Shown piece after piece: positions 11,125-21,168 of a stretch of DNA of 64,000 nt. The first letter of the stretch is position 1. Every line of letters begins with the position of its first letter. Both the position numbers and the translations under genes were made by a program. Where the stretch lies: NCBI RefSeq assembly GCF_964019385.1, contig NC_088654.1, positions 3,810,610 through 3,874,609 of the forward strand, written 5' to 3'. Under the pieces are notes generated by a model. That model was not told the origin of the DNA and did not search any database. It was given only the letters and a program-made list of their open reading frames with translations. The stretch is from Sycon ciliatum (taxonomy: Eukaryota > Porifera > Calcarea > Leucosolenida > Sycettidae).

Positions 11125-12407
11125 TGTGTGTGTGCCAGCTAGTTCGGTTGGTGGGTACACTTATGCCTGATTGTGTTGGGTCTGTTGCCAACGGGCTCGG
11201 CTGCTTGAAGGTGTAATGTTGTACCTGCCACCTTTGTTGGTTACAGGGTTCATATACTTTCTACTCGAAGTATACATAATTATCTGTTAAGCATGGACTG
11301 CTTCTGGCTAGATTAACTCTTGTGTAATCAATCGTGCTAGTGACGCTTATATCAGATCCACTCTGATTTAGCCACCCACACTAGTAGCAAATATTACCTT
11401 CCCTGGGGGCAGGGGTAACTGCAGTTGGATCCCAGGACGGATACCCTGATGCCGTCAATCCTTTTTCTGCACCTTATCCTCACCCACTTACTGAGGTGCG
11501 GTGAGCCCATAAGTGGGATAATTTTCAAGTCCACTCAGAGTTTTGGGGATTCCAGGGGGTGTCGGCCGTTGGGCGGTTCAATAGCCAATTGAGCCCTCTT
11601 TCTAAGATTCCTTTTGAGTCTCTCTCCCCTCTCCCGAGGAAACCCACGTGACCAGTTTTGGCAGTGAGCAACAAGTACAAGTGTGTGTGTGTGTGTGTGT
11701 GTATGTATGCGTGTGCGTGTGTGTCTACTTGTGATCTTTACGTCAAACACAACCCTACCAATGAAATAAAAGGATCAGGAGAGTCGCAGGGCCGGTACAA
11801 CGACAATGATAGGGGCTACACAGGGCAGCAGTGCCTGTGGGCCAGACCAAGCCCAACCGACACCGCTCGAGGCTTCATTGGCATAACTGTGCGCCGCAGA
11901 AAAGAGAGCGAGAGCGAGAAAGATAGTGTATGCGTGTGTGTGTGTGTCCGTGTGTGTGTGTGTGTCCGTGTTTGTTTGTGCACATGTGTGTGTGTGTGTG
12001 TGCTTTGAGTAGGGTTGCAGCTGGCGTGGTATGCACAACTTTGAAACTGGAGAGCTTCTGGTTTCTGCTTTTAGTTAATACGAAACTTGCCTAGATTCGT
12101 TCTCTAATCCTTGTAATCATTTTACTGTGTGTGTTTGTGTGTGTACGCGTACGTGTACGTGTGTACATGTGTCTGTGTGTACATGTGTCTGTGTGTGTGC
12201 ATTTGTGTGTATGCATGTGTGTGCGCATGTTTTGTTACTGTTTGTTATGTTCAGACGCATTTCTGTGGGTCCAATGTAGCTGCGATCCATGAGCACGTCA
12301 ATCCTGATGCTCTACCAGAGTACTTTGGCGGCAAGGCTAACGAGGAAGATATCATACAGACGCTGGTGGAGTTTGTACGCTCATGCCCGCCTCTGGCTGC
12401 CTGGTGA
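9346..12407 (+). CDS. CRAL-TRIO lipid-transfer protein, three exons
   Basis: Exons 9346-9897, 10893-11000 and 12255-12407 (stop TGA) join in phase 0 at both introns (GTTCGT...TTGTAG and GTAAGC...TTCAG) and give 270 residues, close to the ~280 of alpha-tocopherol transfer protein and clavesin relatives. Residues 52-76 (LKKFLRVAKLDVGKA...YDKF) are the CRAL-TRIO N-terminal helix motif. Residues ~105-184 form the first half of the lipid-binding domain. Exon 2 supplies TFPVRLGGGTFVNEPFYY and KPFMSEKLRDR, the usual strand and helix before the lid. Exon 3 gives THFCGSNVAAIHEHV and LPEYFGG. The family carries hydrophobic ligands or phosphoinositides in the cytosol; the ligand here is unknown. The start is the first in-frame ATG. 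The same frame is open upstream to about 9232 and encodes a hydrophobic LVLLLLYLLCG run without any ATG. Confidence 0.88.
10169..10336. mobile_element. hAT-like miniature element in intron 1
   Basis: Imperfect terminal inverted repeats: AGGGCGGATCCAGGATAGGT on the left and, on the complement of the right end, AGCAGTGGATCCAGCAATC. Both are followed by CCCCCT next to TTCCAG. Ends of the form CAGNGGCGGATCCAG are typical of non-autonomous hAT elements in animals. The target duplication is not clear. Confidence 0.5.
11032..12236. repeat. (GT)n-rich tracts in intron 2
   Basis: Separate interrupted GT runs occur at about 11032-11135, 11680-11725, 11932-12003 and 12125-12232. They lie in intron 2 of the CRAL-TRIO gene and give spurious valine/cysteine frames. 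Confidence 0.85.
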
Positions 12408-13830
12408 TGCACATGTGTACGTACGTGTGTGTGTAAGTGTAAGTGTGTGTACGTGTGTGTGTGTACGCGCGCACGCGTGCCGTCGCCTGTATGAGTGTTT
12501 GTACATGAGCTTTTGTGTGTGTACACCGCCATCACCACCCGTACATCCGCTTCACTTCATAAGCGATCATGTCGCCAACTCCGGCAAGTGAAGACTTTGT
12601 CGCTTTCTTCGTCGTAGTTGGGTAGGTTATTGCTAACGGATGTCCAACACCTGTTCTGTGATGCCGTGGACGAAACTATTGCCTGACATCTAGAAAGCTT
12701 ATCATGATTAATATTCTGACTTATTTATTGTGTTGGGGTGCCGATTGTGCTGGTGTTACGCCATCGTCCCTCAGGCTAACACGACACGGGACCGCTCCTG
12801 CTATGTAATGCACTCGCTAGTAATTAGAACGTACGGGCTGGACTTCGTCATCATCTATTTATTTTCTGCCTGCTATTCTAACGTAAGAGAAGAGAACAGA
12901 AGTAACCTCCCGACTTTTCTTATAGTCCGCAAACTCCAACGCAGCCCCTTTCACATTTATAAAACTTCACGTCTAAACTCTAAGCTCCAAAACAGTCTCT
13001 TTACCGCGATTCAGATCAAATTTTTATTACCAAATGTTCGCGCCTGGCCCATCATCCTTCCGACTTATCCCATCATGATCATCTTGCTTACATTGCACCA
13101 CATACGGCCGTCTTTATTTTTCACCAAGCCTACACAACACCATGGGGAAGAAACTTTCATTAGCTGCCAAACAATAATTGTAATCACAATAGATTTCTTT
13201 ATTTCTTCAATAGATTTCTTTATTTCTTCAATAGATTTGTTATCTAGTGATTGGTGTAATTGACGTAGAACTCGAGAAAAACAACATTTTAGCCTCGTTC
13301 CAATGCTACCTTGTGTTGGAGCAATAGATAAGTTATATTCAAAACTATCCTGCATTCAGTTCTTATAAGACGAACACACATCTTATCAGTATGATCTTAA
13401 ATTACACAGTAGTATTATGAATGTGCAGCCCTGGATTTTATCTGCCGTTTCCTCCGCTTCAAATCTGGGTTTTTTTTACGCACACTCACTTTCGCCTTGC
13501 TCATCTGTAAGGAAACCTCTTGCAATTGGCACTCTTCACTTTCATTTTTTCAGATTTTTAGTTCTTCATCCGTGCTACGTTGGTGACATTCAGGAATGTA
13601 CTCTCTTTTCACGTGTTGTCTGTGTGTAGACCTACACTCTTTACACTGGTTGTCTGTGGCACCTTTGTGTCCTGTGAGTTAACCTTTGGGCTCGTGTCAC
13701 AACCCAGAAAAGGTGTAAAATTAATGAGTGATTGGGCTTTGCACGGACCACATAATCTGTCCTTTGAGTGGACGCATGCGTGTGTGTGTGTGTGCATGTG
13801 TGTGTGCGTGCGTGGCTGGGTGTATTATAT

Positions 13831-13833
<3 letters not shown>

Positions 13834-13888
<55 letters not shown>
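13834..13888. repeat. (GA)n microsatellite
   Basis: About 27 uninterrupted GA dinucleotides, followed by a GGGA-rich flank. Confidence 0.95.
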
Positions 13889-13891
<3 letters not shown>

Positions 13892-14305
13892 GGGGAGGGA
13901 GAGAGAGAATGGGAATGGTACCACACCAACGCCAACTCCCTGTCTCGTATCATAGTATGATTGTGTGATGTCATAATAGTGCACGGTCGAGTGCAGAAGA
14001 ACGGAGCGCCGAAGAACCAACAAGCTACTTGTAGGATTTTCCCAAGCACAGCATACCAATGTATACACGGTGACTCCACTGTGCATAGAGTGTGTTACAT
14101 GAAAATAAGAACGGTCTAGGCGAGGACTAGGTGGCTGACCCACAGTTCTTCGGTGACCAACAGTCACCATGGTCACTGTACATGACAATATGACCGGCCT
14201 AGGCTAGGACTAGGAGAGTGGCCATCACAGTTCTTCGGCATGCACCCGATAGTACTGCACTGGACTGCCACAGTACTCAGTAGACCTGCTGGAGAACTGT
14301 TGTAC

Positions 14306-14350
14306 CCAGGGAGTAGTACAATACCATAATTATATTGTACTACTCCCTGG
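14306..14350. repeat. short hairpin
   Basis: CCAGGGAGTAGTACAAT is followed, after a short spacer, by its complement ATTGTACTACTCCCTGG. It is probably a foldback remnant; it is not followed by a gene end that would make it a terminator. Confidence 0.6.
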
Positions 14351-15323
14351 TTGTAACGCAGCTATCATCAATACAAGGAAATTCTTTACGGATGATTTCT
14401 GCCGTAAAATGATGCTTCGCCAATTGTTAAAATACTCGCGCCCATACCGGTATAGAGCGGAATAGCATATCACATAATCAGTATCACTAGTAATCACACT
14501 AGTCTTATGGCTACACAGACGAAAGTCAACAGGAGACGGAATAACGAGTGAGAAATAATACTGCCGTGTAAAAATTCTCAAGAGAAATCTCCGGAAAAAA
14601 TTGTAAAAACAGCGTGCGCCGTGAATAGGCGCTTCTAACACACCTCAAACTAGAGGTTGGACTAGCACAGCCCGAGAAGCAGTGACTAGTGGCATGTTGC
14701 ATCGGTGCAAGCACCACCACTGGTGCTTAGATGTAGGGAACAGGGAGCTGGCAATTTCTACGTGTAAAACGGAATTGTGGCTATAAATATTTACGGATAT
14801 GATTCGCCGCACGACTTGGTATTAATAACTGCTACTACGGACGTACAAAAGTACACGTTTACATAAAGCGGCAAACACCGCGCTTCTGCACTGCTGCTTA
14901 ACAACAATGGGTACTAACCAGTACGGCACTAGTAGGAATCGAGAGTTGAACTACAGCCGTCACGCGGTCGCCTAAAAACTTAGTAAAAAGTAATCGCTCA
15001 ACTGCATGTACTGAGAAAAAAACTACAAAAGAGCACCACAGTGTCAAGTACACCGGGCAAAACAAGTGGTTGTCAGCAGTCGCGCAGAGTCAGCACGACG
15101 CACGTCTCATCCAGAAGTGCTACTACGCTTCTCAAGAGGGTGCCTGGTAACACACACCAACAGCGCCATGCAGGCTAGTTTGCATTAGCTCCCCAGATCA
15201 GACGCACATTTCCAACCTACCAGGTCGAATCTTGTCATTTCAGATTCAAGAGTGTTTATGCCTACAGGTAGACTAGATGTGGGTGGTGTGTGGCATTGCT
15301 TTGTCATGGTCATTGCCACGCGG

Positions 15324-16925
15324 TCACTTTAGAATCAGGTGCGGACGTTCACGTGCTATCTTCAGCACCAGATCGCCGAAAAAGGAGTTGGCCCAGGCAA
15401 ACCAGCTGCGCGTGTAAGAGAACACGGAGTCCGAGTGGAAGCTCTCGTGCATCAGACCCGTGCAGGCGCTGGAGTTGACCAGGAGCTCGAGCCGCGCCAA
15501 CACCTCGCCGTCGTCCTGCGCCGTCCACGCCTCCACCATGATGGACAGCGGCCAGATGTAGTTGGCACCGTTGTGCGGACCACCCACCCCACTGCCGGCC
15601 GGGCCGCGGAAGAAATACGGGTTGGTGTCCGGCGAGAGGATATGCTGCCGCGTGGTCAGGTACAAAGGGTCGGACGCGTTGATGAACCCGAACACGGGCA
15701 GCGACAGGAGAGACGGAAGATTGGCGTCGTCCATGAACAGGTAGTTGCCGAAGCCGTCAACTTCGTAGGCAAACACGGAGGCGCCGCTGCGATGCTTGAT
15801 GACGCCATGTTCGTGTACGGCCTTCTCTACGCCACTGGCCAGCGCCAGGCAATCTTCGGCCAGCGCATGGACGTCGAGCTTCTTGAGCAGCGTAGCCACT
15901 TTCCTCAGCGCCACCACGGCGAGAGCGTTCGACGGTATATTGTACGGGTACGTGGTGGCGTCGTCGGACGGCCGAAACGCTGAGCGTATCATGCCGGTGG
16001 CCCGGTTCGGCCAGGTGTCGCCGTGCGAGAGCGTGTCCGTCGGGTTGTAGGCGGCGCGCTGGAACGTGTACTCCGCCTGTCCCTGTCCCACCACCTCCTC
16101 CTGCTGTGTGTGCATCACGTTCAGGATGCTCTGCACCGCGTCGAGCCACGTCTGATCGAACACGCCCAGCCGGCCCGTGGCGTCGTAGTAGCGCGCCGAC
16201 AACAGCAGCACATTGGCCAGCGAGTCCAGTTCGTATTTACGCTCAAACACGCCGCGATGCATGCCGTTGGGCCGTGTGCCGGCAAAGCCCGGGTACGAGG
16301 TCTGGTCGTCGGCGTGCGGACTGGCGTCGGTCAGGAGCAACGTGAAGGCGTTTGCGTACGGGTCGATCAGAACGCTGCGTGCCTGACGCCGTATCACGCC
16401 CTCCAGCAGGTCAACCAGAGCGGCATCCTGACCGTCGTCGTCGTCCGCCGCCTCACTGTTCATCACCATGCCAAGATACGGCAGTACCTGGTTGGTGCTG
16501 TCGCGCAGCCACATCGCCTCGATATCACCGGTGACGATGAATGCATCCGCTGTCTCCGGCGACGACGAGTCCTTCCACCTGCGCACCGTCGTGTCGATGG
16601 TGTTCGGCAGACAGTTGCTCCACAGCGTTGCCAGGTCGGCGGATTTAAACTTGGGCACCAGGTCGGCGATCGTTTTCTCCACGTTTGCCGACTGGAGGAG
16701 ACGTTTCGACTGCGTCGGTCGTGCATCCGGCATCGTGCATTGTGATGCCGCAGCAGCCGTGGCAGTGATGCAGCCCGCCCCGCGGTTACAAGCTGCCTGC
16801 GCCGGGTGTGTGCTTGTGGCACAGCCGGCCGCATGCGTACACGTCGCCCCAGCACTGTTCTCCATCAAACACACTGTCACTACGATGACCAGTACTACTG
16901 CCATATCACGCACTTGCCGCCACAT
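15324..16925 (-). CDS. secreted GH125-like alpha-mannosidase (Mug157-like)
   Basis: A single 533-codon ORF starts at an ATG. Residues ~8-26 (MAVVLVIVVTVCLMENSAGA) form a signal peptide, followed by a cysteine-rich spacer to ~66. The rest matches glycoside hydrolase family 125 (former DUF1237), metal-independent exo-alpha-1,6-mannosidases of bacteria and fungi: MWLRDSTNQVLPYL (138-151), YELDSLANVL (231-240), NIPSNALAVVALRK, YEVDGFGNYLFMDDANLPSL (387-406) and LMHESFH (491-497). By analogy with the bacterial enzymes, Asp234 and Glu494 are the likely acid and base; this is inference. NAS (416) and NSS (484) are possible N-glycosylation sites. It would trim alpha-mannose from glycans in the secretory path or outside the cell. 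It is intronless and much more GC-rich than its flanks, which may reflect a retrocopy or an old transfer. Confidence 0.9.
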   Translation of the reverse strand: MWRQVRDMAVVLVIVVTVCLMENSAGATCTHAAGCATSTHPAQAACNRGAGCITATAAAASQCTMPDARPTQSKRLLQSANVEKTIADLVPKFKSADLATLWSNCLPNTIDTTVRRWKDSSSPETADAFIVTGDIEAMWLRDSTNQVLPYLGMVMNSEAADDDDGQDAALVDLLEGVIRRQARSVLIDPYANAFTLLLTDASPHADDQTSYPGFAGTRPNGMHRGVFERKYELDSLANVLLLSARYYDATGRLGVFDQTWLDAVQSILNVMHTQQEEVVGQGQAEYTFQRAAYNPTDTLSHGDTWPNRATGMIRSAFRPSDDATTYPYNIPSNALAVVALRKVATLLKKLDVHALAEDCLALASGVEKAVHEHGVIKHRSGASVFAYEVDGFGNYLFMDDANLPSLLSLPVFGFINASDPLYLTTRQHILSPDTNPYFFRGPAGSGVGGPHNGANYIWPLSIMVEAWTAQDDGEVLARLELLVNSSACTGLMHESFHSDSVFSYTRSWFAWANSFFGDLVLKIARERPHLILK

Positions 16926-17490
16926 CTCTCCGATCCGCCGTGCAACAGCACTCTGATGACGTACCTATGACGTAATGCTCAAACCAATAAATCTCCAGCC
17001 AAAAATTCGCTCCACGTGAACGTGTGTCACTCTGGAACTAGCCCCGCTCCGGCTCCGTTCACTGGCTCTGGCGTGGGTCAATCCTAAATCAATCTAGGCG
17101 CAGCAAGATCATGTATACGTGCTGTGAGCTGACTCAAATGGCAACTGACAACAGACTGGCCGAATTGGTCACAATAACTGACTGAGAACGTCGACGAACA
17201 CCTCCTCATACCCGCCCTTGCAACTGCCAGATGCACTGAGCCAGGCAGGCTCTAGGCCACTACGAGTACGACTAGTAAAATAGAATATTCTTACCTACTA
17301 CTGCAAAAACCTACTCAACACAATCGAGCAGATGAAAAGCTCAGTCGGACAGCATTCTTCCAAAAAATTGTTTTCTGTTTTCAAATTTCTCAAGTCAAAG
17401 GCCGTCTAGCTCGTACGATCGAGCTAGACTGTCTCGTAGATCTACACGTGATCGATTCGTGATACAGCGAGATGCACGATGTAGATCTAC
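16926..17490. other. upstream flank of the GH125 gene
   Basis: About 560 bp with no ORF of note. No clear TATA box is visible close to the start codon on the minus strand. An ATTGGTT (CCAAT-type, reverse) lies ~60 bp upstream of the ATG; this is weak evidence only. Confidence 0.3.
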
Positions 17491-18090
17491 TACCGTACTG
17501 GCAATATATGTTGCCGCGTAACGCGTAACGCAGGGGGGTGCGGCGTAACGCGCGACCAGGCTAGTGCGACAAATTTTCGTTGAGTTCGTAACGCGCGTCC
17601 GGCGGGGTGCGGCGATCTTTTCATTGCAGTTTGCACTGCAAAAAAAAGGCTGAAAAGTTGATGAAAACTGTGAAAGCACGTGTACCGCGTGGTGAAAAGT
17701 TCAAAACTGGACGCAGCAGGAAGTCCTGACACTCGAGGGCACATCATTCAGTGGTTGGCGATCTCAATGGTTTCTTCTTTCCCGAGGTCGTTTTGCGATG
17801 TGTTTACAAGTTTCCTTGTGACAATGCAGAAGTCTCTATTCGCCTTCGGCGTGAAGAAAATCACGCCCAAGCATCATTCAGTGGTTGGCGATCTCAATGG
17901 TTTCTTCTTTCCCAGGTCGTTTTGCGAAGAAGAGCGATGTGTTTACCAGGAAAAAAAAGGACTGCGGCAATAAAGAAACCTGTGTAACGGCTCCTGTGCG
18001 ACTTTGCATGTAACGCCCTGCGTGCGGCAAACATGTGCTAATGTAACGCTTCATGGCCTCACTGCGGCAACATATATTGCCAGTACGGTA
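17491..18090. mobile_element. TA-flanked inverted-repeat element, copy 1
   Basis: The ends are perfect inverted repeats starting CCGTACTGGCAATATATGTT and running through GCCGC, directly flanked by TA on both sides, as in Tc1/mariner-like elements. The interior is GC-rich on the left, with an internal direct repeat of ~60 bp (GTGGTTGGCGATCTCAATGG at about 17751 and 17880). There is no transposase ORF, so it is non-autonomous. A second copy in the opposite orientation lies at 19540-20130. Confidence 0.8.
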
Positions 18091-18452
18091 TACAAGAGTA
18101 CATTATAAACCCGGGTTATGACTGGAACTTATGTACTCTTGCTATACATCACTCATCACTGACATCAGTACATGACTCGTATACGCGTACCAAGACGGCA
18201 AGAGTACATAACCCCTTCTTGCTCGTACCACTACCAAGCTACAGTGCTGAAATCCGAATCCCTTTTTTGTTTTGAGATAGCTAGCGCTAGCGCTAGCGCT
18301 AGCGCTAGCTAGCTAGATACAATCAGTAAGATACACTGGACAGCTACTACTAGTACTACTAGTTGTATACATGTAGCACACAGAGCTAGACGGTCGTATA
18401 CGTAGTAGAGTGTACTTCTAGTTGAGTCGAGTCGATCCGACATAAGCTTGCC

Positions 18453-19201
18453 CAGGCGCGTGCTCGGCGGGGGGCACGGGGGGCACGTGCACCCCCCCAA
18501 AATTTTCAATCTGGGTTTTGAAAAAAATAATACTGCACCTCGGATGTGACACGTACACATGCAAACGGCCTTCTACACGTACACGTGCAGCGCGAACAAG
18601 AATTTTGCACGTAGATCTACACAGTGCACAGCATAAACATTAGTACCTTGCGACAGTCGGATTCTTTCCCGGTTTCGATTTCTTGCTTTCAGGTCTCTGG
18701 ATTCTTTGATTTCTTTCCTGAAGTATGGGTATCTGACTATGACTGAGCTGCTCTTTTCATAATGTCAAATCGACCGCCGTCATTGAGGTCATTGCGCAAA
18801 GCTTCCACGCTGCCGCAGCTAACTCTAAGTGAAGCGTTCGGTCGTTCTGCAACTGTTGCTGCGGGAGCTGTTGCTGCAGCGAAAAAATCTGATATTTCCT
18901 CGAGTGGCGATGAGGGTTCTTCAACAGGTGAAGAGTCAGACGAAGTGGTAGTAGTTGAAGAGGTCGCAGGAGAAGTAGCCCAGGCTGCCAGGTCTACCGC
19001 GGTGGATAAACCCGACGAGGTTGATGTAGTCGCTTCAGGCGGCACTCCAAACGACATTGGAGAAGGCTACAACCTTGCATCACAAAAGTGGACCTGTTTG
19101 CCGTCATCGTTGTCCTCTGATAAATTGCAGAAAATTGCCGGGGGGGGGGCTCCCCTCGGCTCCCGTGCACCCCCCTAGTTGGGGGGCCGAGCACGCCCCT
19201 G
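18453..19201 (+). mobile_element. hAT-like element with ORF remnant
   Basis: The left end CAGGCGCGTGCTCGGC pairs with the right end (complement CAGGGGCGTGCTCGGC). Both ends carry long G/C runs followed by GTGCACCCCCC-type sequence, as in many animal hAT elements. Flanks GCTTGCCC and GTTGCCCC resemble a worn 8 bp duplication. It lies between two inverted copies of the 17491 element. Confidence 0.6.
18762..19178 (+). CDS. ORF inside hAT-like element, unknown
   Basis: 138 codons from an ATG: a Ser/Arg-rich start (MSNRPPSLRSLRKAS), an Ala-rich run, an acidic Ser/Glu segment (SSSGDEGSSTGEESDEVVVV) and a tail reaching the right inverted repeat. No zinc finger or catalytic motif is visible. Acidic N-terminal regions of this kind occur in hAT-type transposases, so it may be the surviving first exon of the transposase of the surrounding element. 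It may also be no more than an open frame in GC-rich DNA. Confidence 0.35.
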   Translation: MSNRPPSLRSLRKASTLPQLTLSEAFGRSATVAAGAVAAAKKSDISSSGDEGSSTGEESDEVVVVEEVAGEVAQAARSTAVDKPDEVDVVASGGTPNDIGEGYNLASQKWTCLPSSLSSDKLQKIAGGGAPLGSRAPP

Positions 19202-19539
19202 TTGCCCCATCATAGATTCATAGACAGTCACATACATGTATAGGCATTCTCCCATCCAGTGCTTGGCTTGCTGGGCGGCTTTAGAATTATGTTCACTGGA
19301 GTGCACATAGACTTATCTACTATACGTACAGTACTACTATACGTGGAGGGTGAAAAAGTCAACAAGGCCAGCAAAAACTACAGTCATGACTGCACTTCAA
19401 GTAAGTAAACAAAGTCCTAGATCCTGCACCACAAGACTACAGTAACTAGTAGATGAATTGTACATGTTTTCACGGTAGTACTAGTAGTGACAGCGTGAAC
19501 AAGGCGAGGACACACTGTATGGCAAACAGTGCTCCTGAC

Positions 19540-20130
19540 TACCGTACTGGCAATTATGTTGCCGCAGTGAGGCCATGAAGCGTTACATTGGCACATGTTT
19601 GCCGCACGCAGGGCGTTACATGCAAAGTCGCACAGGAGCCGTTACACAGGCTTCTATATTGCCGCAGTCCTTTTTTTGCTATTGCCGCATCACTTTTTTG
19701 CTATTGCCGCATCATTTTTTTGCTTTTGCCGCATCATTTTTTCTTTTCATCCACATTGAAGGCACAGAAATTCAGTTGCTATCCAACTGTTACAAACCCG
19801 ACGGCAAAGGGCGACAACGATATCAATAGAAGACTGTACATGTATATTTTAACTATCAGAGTGATCTGTTCACAAAAAGATCATCAAAAGGAAAGTGACA
19901 TAGGGGAAGAGCGCTTCCTCCAAAAACTACTTCTTTTCACCACGCGGTACACGTGCTTTTACAGTTTTCAGCCTTTTTTTTGCAGTGCAAACTGCAATGA
20001 AAAGATCGCCGCACCCCGCCGGACGCGCGTTACGAACTCAACGAAAATTTGTCGCACTAGCCTAGTCGCGCGTTACGCCGCACCCCCCTGCGTTACGCGT
20101 TACGCGGCAACATATATTGCCAGTACGGTA
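19540..20130. mobile_element. TA-flanked inverted-repeat element, copy 2 (inverted)
   Basis: Same family as 17491-18090 in opposite orientation: it begins TA then CCGTACTGGCAATTATGTTG, and ends GCAACATATATTGCCAGTAC then GGTA. It has its own local run of repeated TTGCCGCATCA(C/T)TTTTT units at 19670-19740. With copy 1 it forms a large inverted pair around the hAT-like element. Confidence 0.8.
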
Positions 20131-20144
20131 CTATGTATCTAGTA

Positions 20145-20262
20145 ATATTGACTGAGTACTTGGTCAGTATAGTCACTATAGGAAATAAAAGACCTCGTAA
20201 AAGACCGAGGTCTTTTACGAGGTCTTTTATTTCCTATACTGACCAAGTACGAAGTCAATATT
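20145..20262. repeat. 118 bp near-perfect palindrome
   Basis: The arms contain TACTTGGTCAGTATAG and GGAAATAAAAGACCTCGTAA and meet almost without a loop around AAAGACCGAGGTCTTT. A 9 bp piece (TCACTATAG) is present in only one arm. The arms themselves contain a nested GACCTCGT/ACGAGGTC repeat. No gene is associated. Confidence 0.85.
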
Positions 20263-20298
20263 AGATTTATCACGACTGACCAAAGCATGTGTTCAGGC

Positions 20299-21167
20299 TT
20301 AAAGGGGAAGTTAAGGCAAAAATTAAAATTTCACCAGTTGTAGTCTTCGGGGTGCTGAGTCGAATGGTCGTGGTCCGAGGAAGCTGAGACGCTCCCTTCC
20401 TACTTGAATCCCAATCGAACTCGCGCACTTCCACCGAAACTGGGTGACTGCGCCCTACTAGATGGGGATTTGCATGCAAAATGTCACTAAAAGCGCCATT
20501 TCGTTCTTATAAAAGCACGGATGACCGCGATTGGCCCATATGTTGTAGTCTTTGGGACGCTGAGTCGACTGGTTTTGGTCTGAAAAGGCTGCGATGCAGC
20601 GTTCCTCCTTTATTCCCAATCGAACATGGTTGAAGAAGCGGTCACGTGCTCCTGGGTGCCCAAATCACCTGGTCACCACGCCAGCAGGTGACAACTTTCA
20701 CACCAAGGTTCAACTCGGGTTCAACTCGAGTGACAGGACTGCACCCAAAAAAGGTCAAACAGGCTAGTAAGTTGTACCCTGCAGGCACGGTGACCAGGTG
20801 ACTGGTGTACGCAGGAGCACGTGACCGCTTCTTCAACCATGTTCGATTGGGAATAAAGGAGGAACGCTGCATCGCAGCCTTTTCGGACCAAAACCAGTCG
20901 ACTCAGCGTCCAAAAGACTACAACATATGGGCCAATCGCGGTCATCCGTGCTTTTATAAGAACGAAATGGCGCTTTTAGTGACATTTTGCATACAAATCC
21001 CCATCTAGTAGGGCGCAGTCACCCAGTTTCGGTGGAAGTGCGCGAGTTCGATTGGGATTCAAGTAGGAAGGGAGCGTCTCAGCTTTCTCGGACCAAGACC
21101 ATTCGACTCAGCACCCCGAAGACTACAACTGGTGAAATTTTAATTTTTGCCTTAACTTCCCCTTTAA
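20299..21167. mobile_element. foldback element with ~380 bp arms, TTAA ends
   Basis: The left arm (20299-20678) and right arm (20789-21167) are inverted copies with scattered mismatches. They begin TTAAAGGGGAAGTTAAGGCA and end with its complement. The ~110 bp spacer holds a doubled GGTTCAACTCG. TTAA at both tips suggests a piggyBac-like or other TTAA-targeting mobilising enzyme; this is inference from the tips alone. Confidence 0.8.
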
Positions 21168-21168
21168 T

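Larger units (their letters stand above)
12408..15323. other. intergenic stretch between two genes
   Basis: No gene recognised. It contains more GT repeat just after the CRAL-TRIO stop, a 21 bp unit repeated near 13190-13240 (AGATTTCTTTATTTCTTCAAT), and a degenerate ~100 bp tandem pair at 14110-14240 (GGACTAGG ... CACAGTTCTTCGG twice). Confidence 0.4.

Noticed and set aside
16023..16745. Plus-strand 240-codon and other frames opposite the GH125 gene
   Set aside because: Shadow frames caused by the high GC content of the true minus-strand gene.
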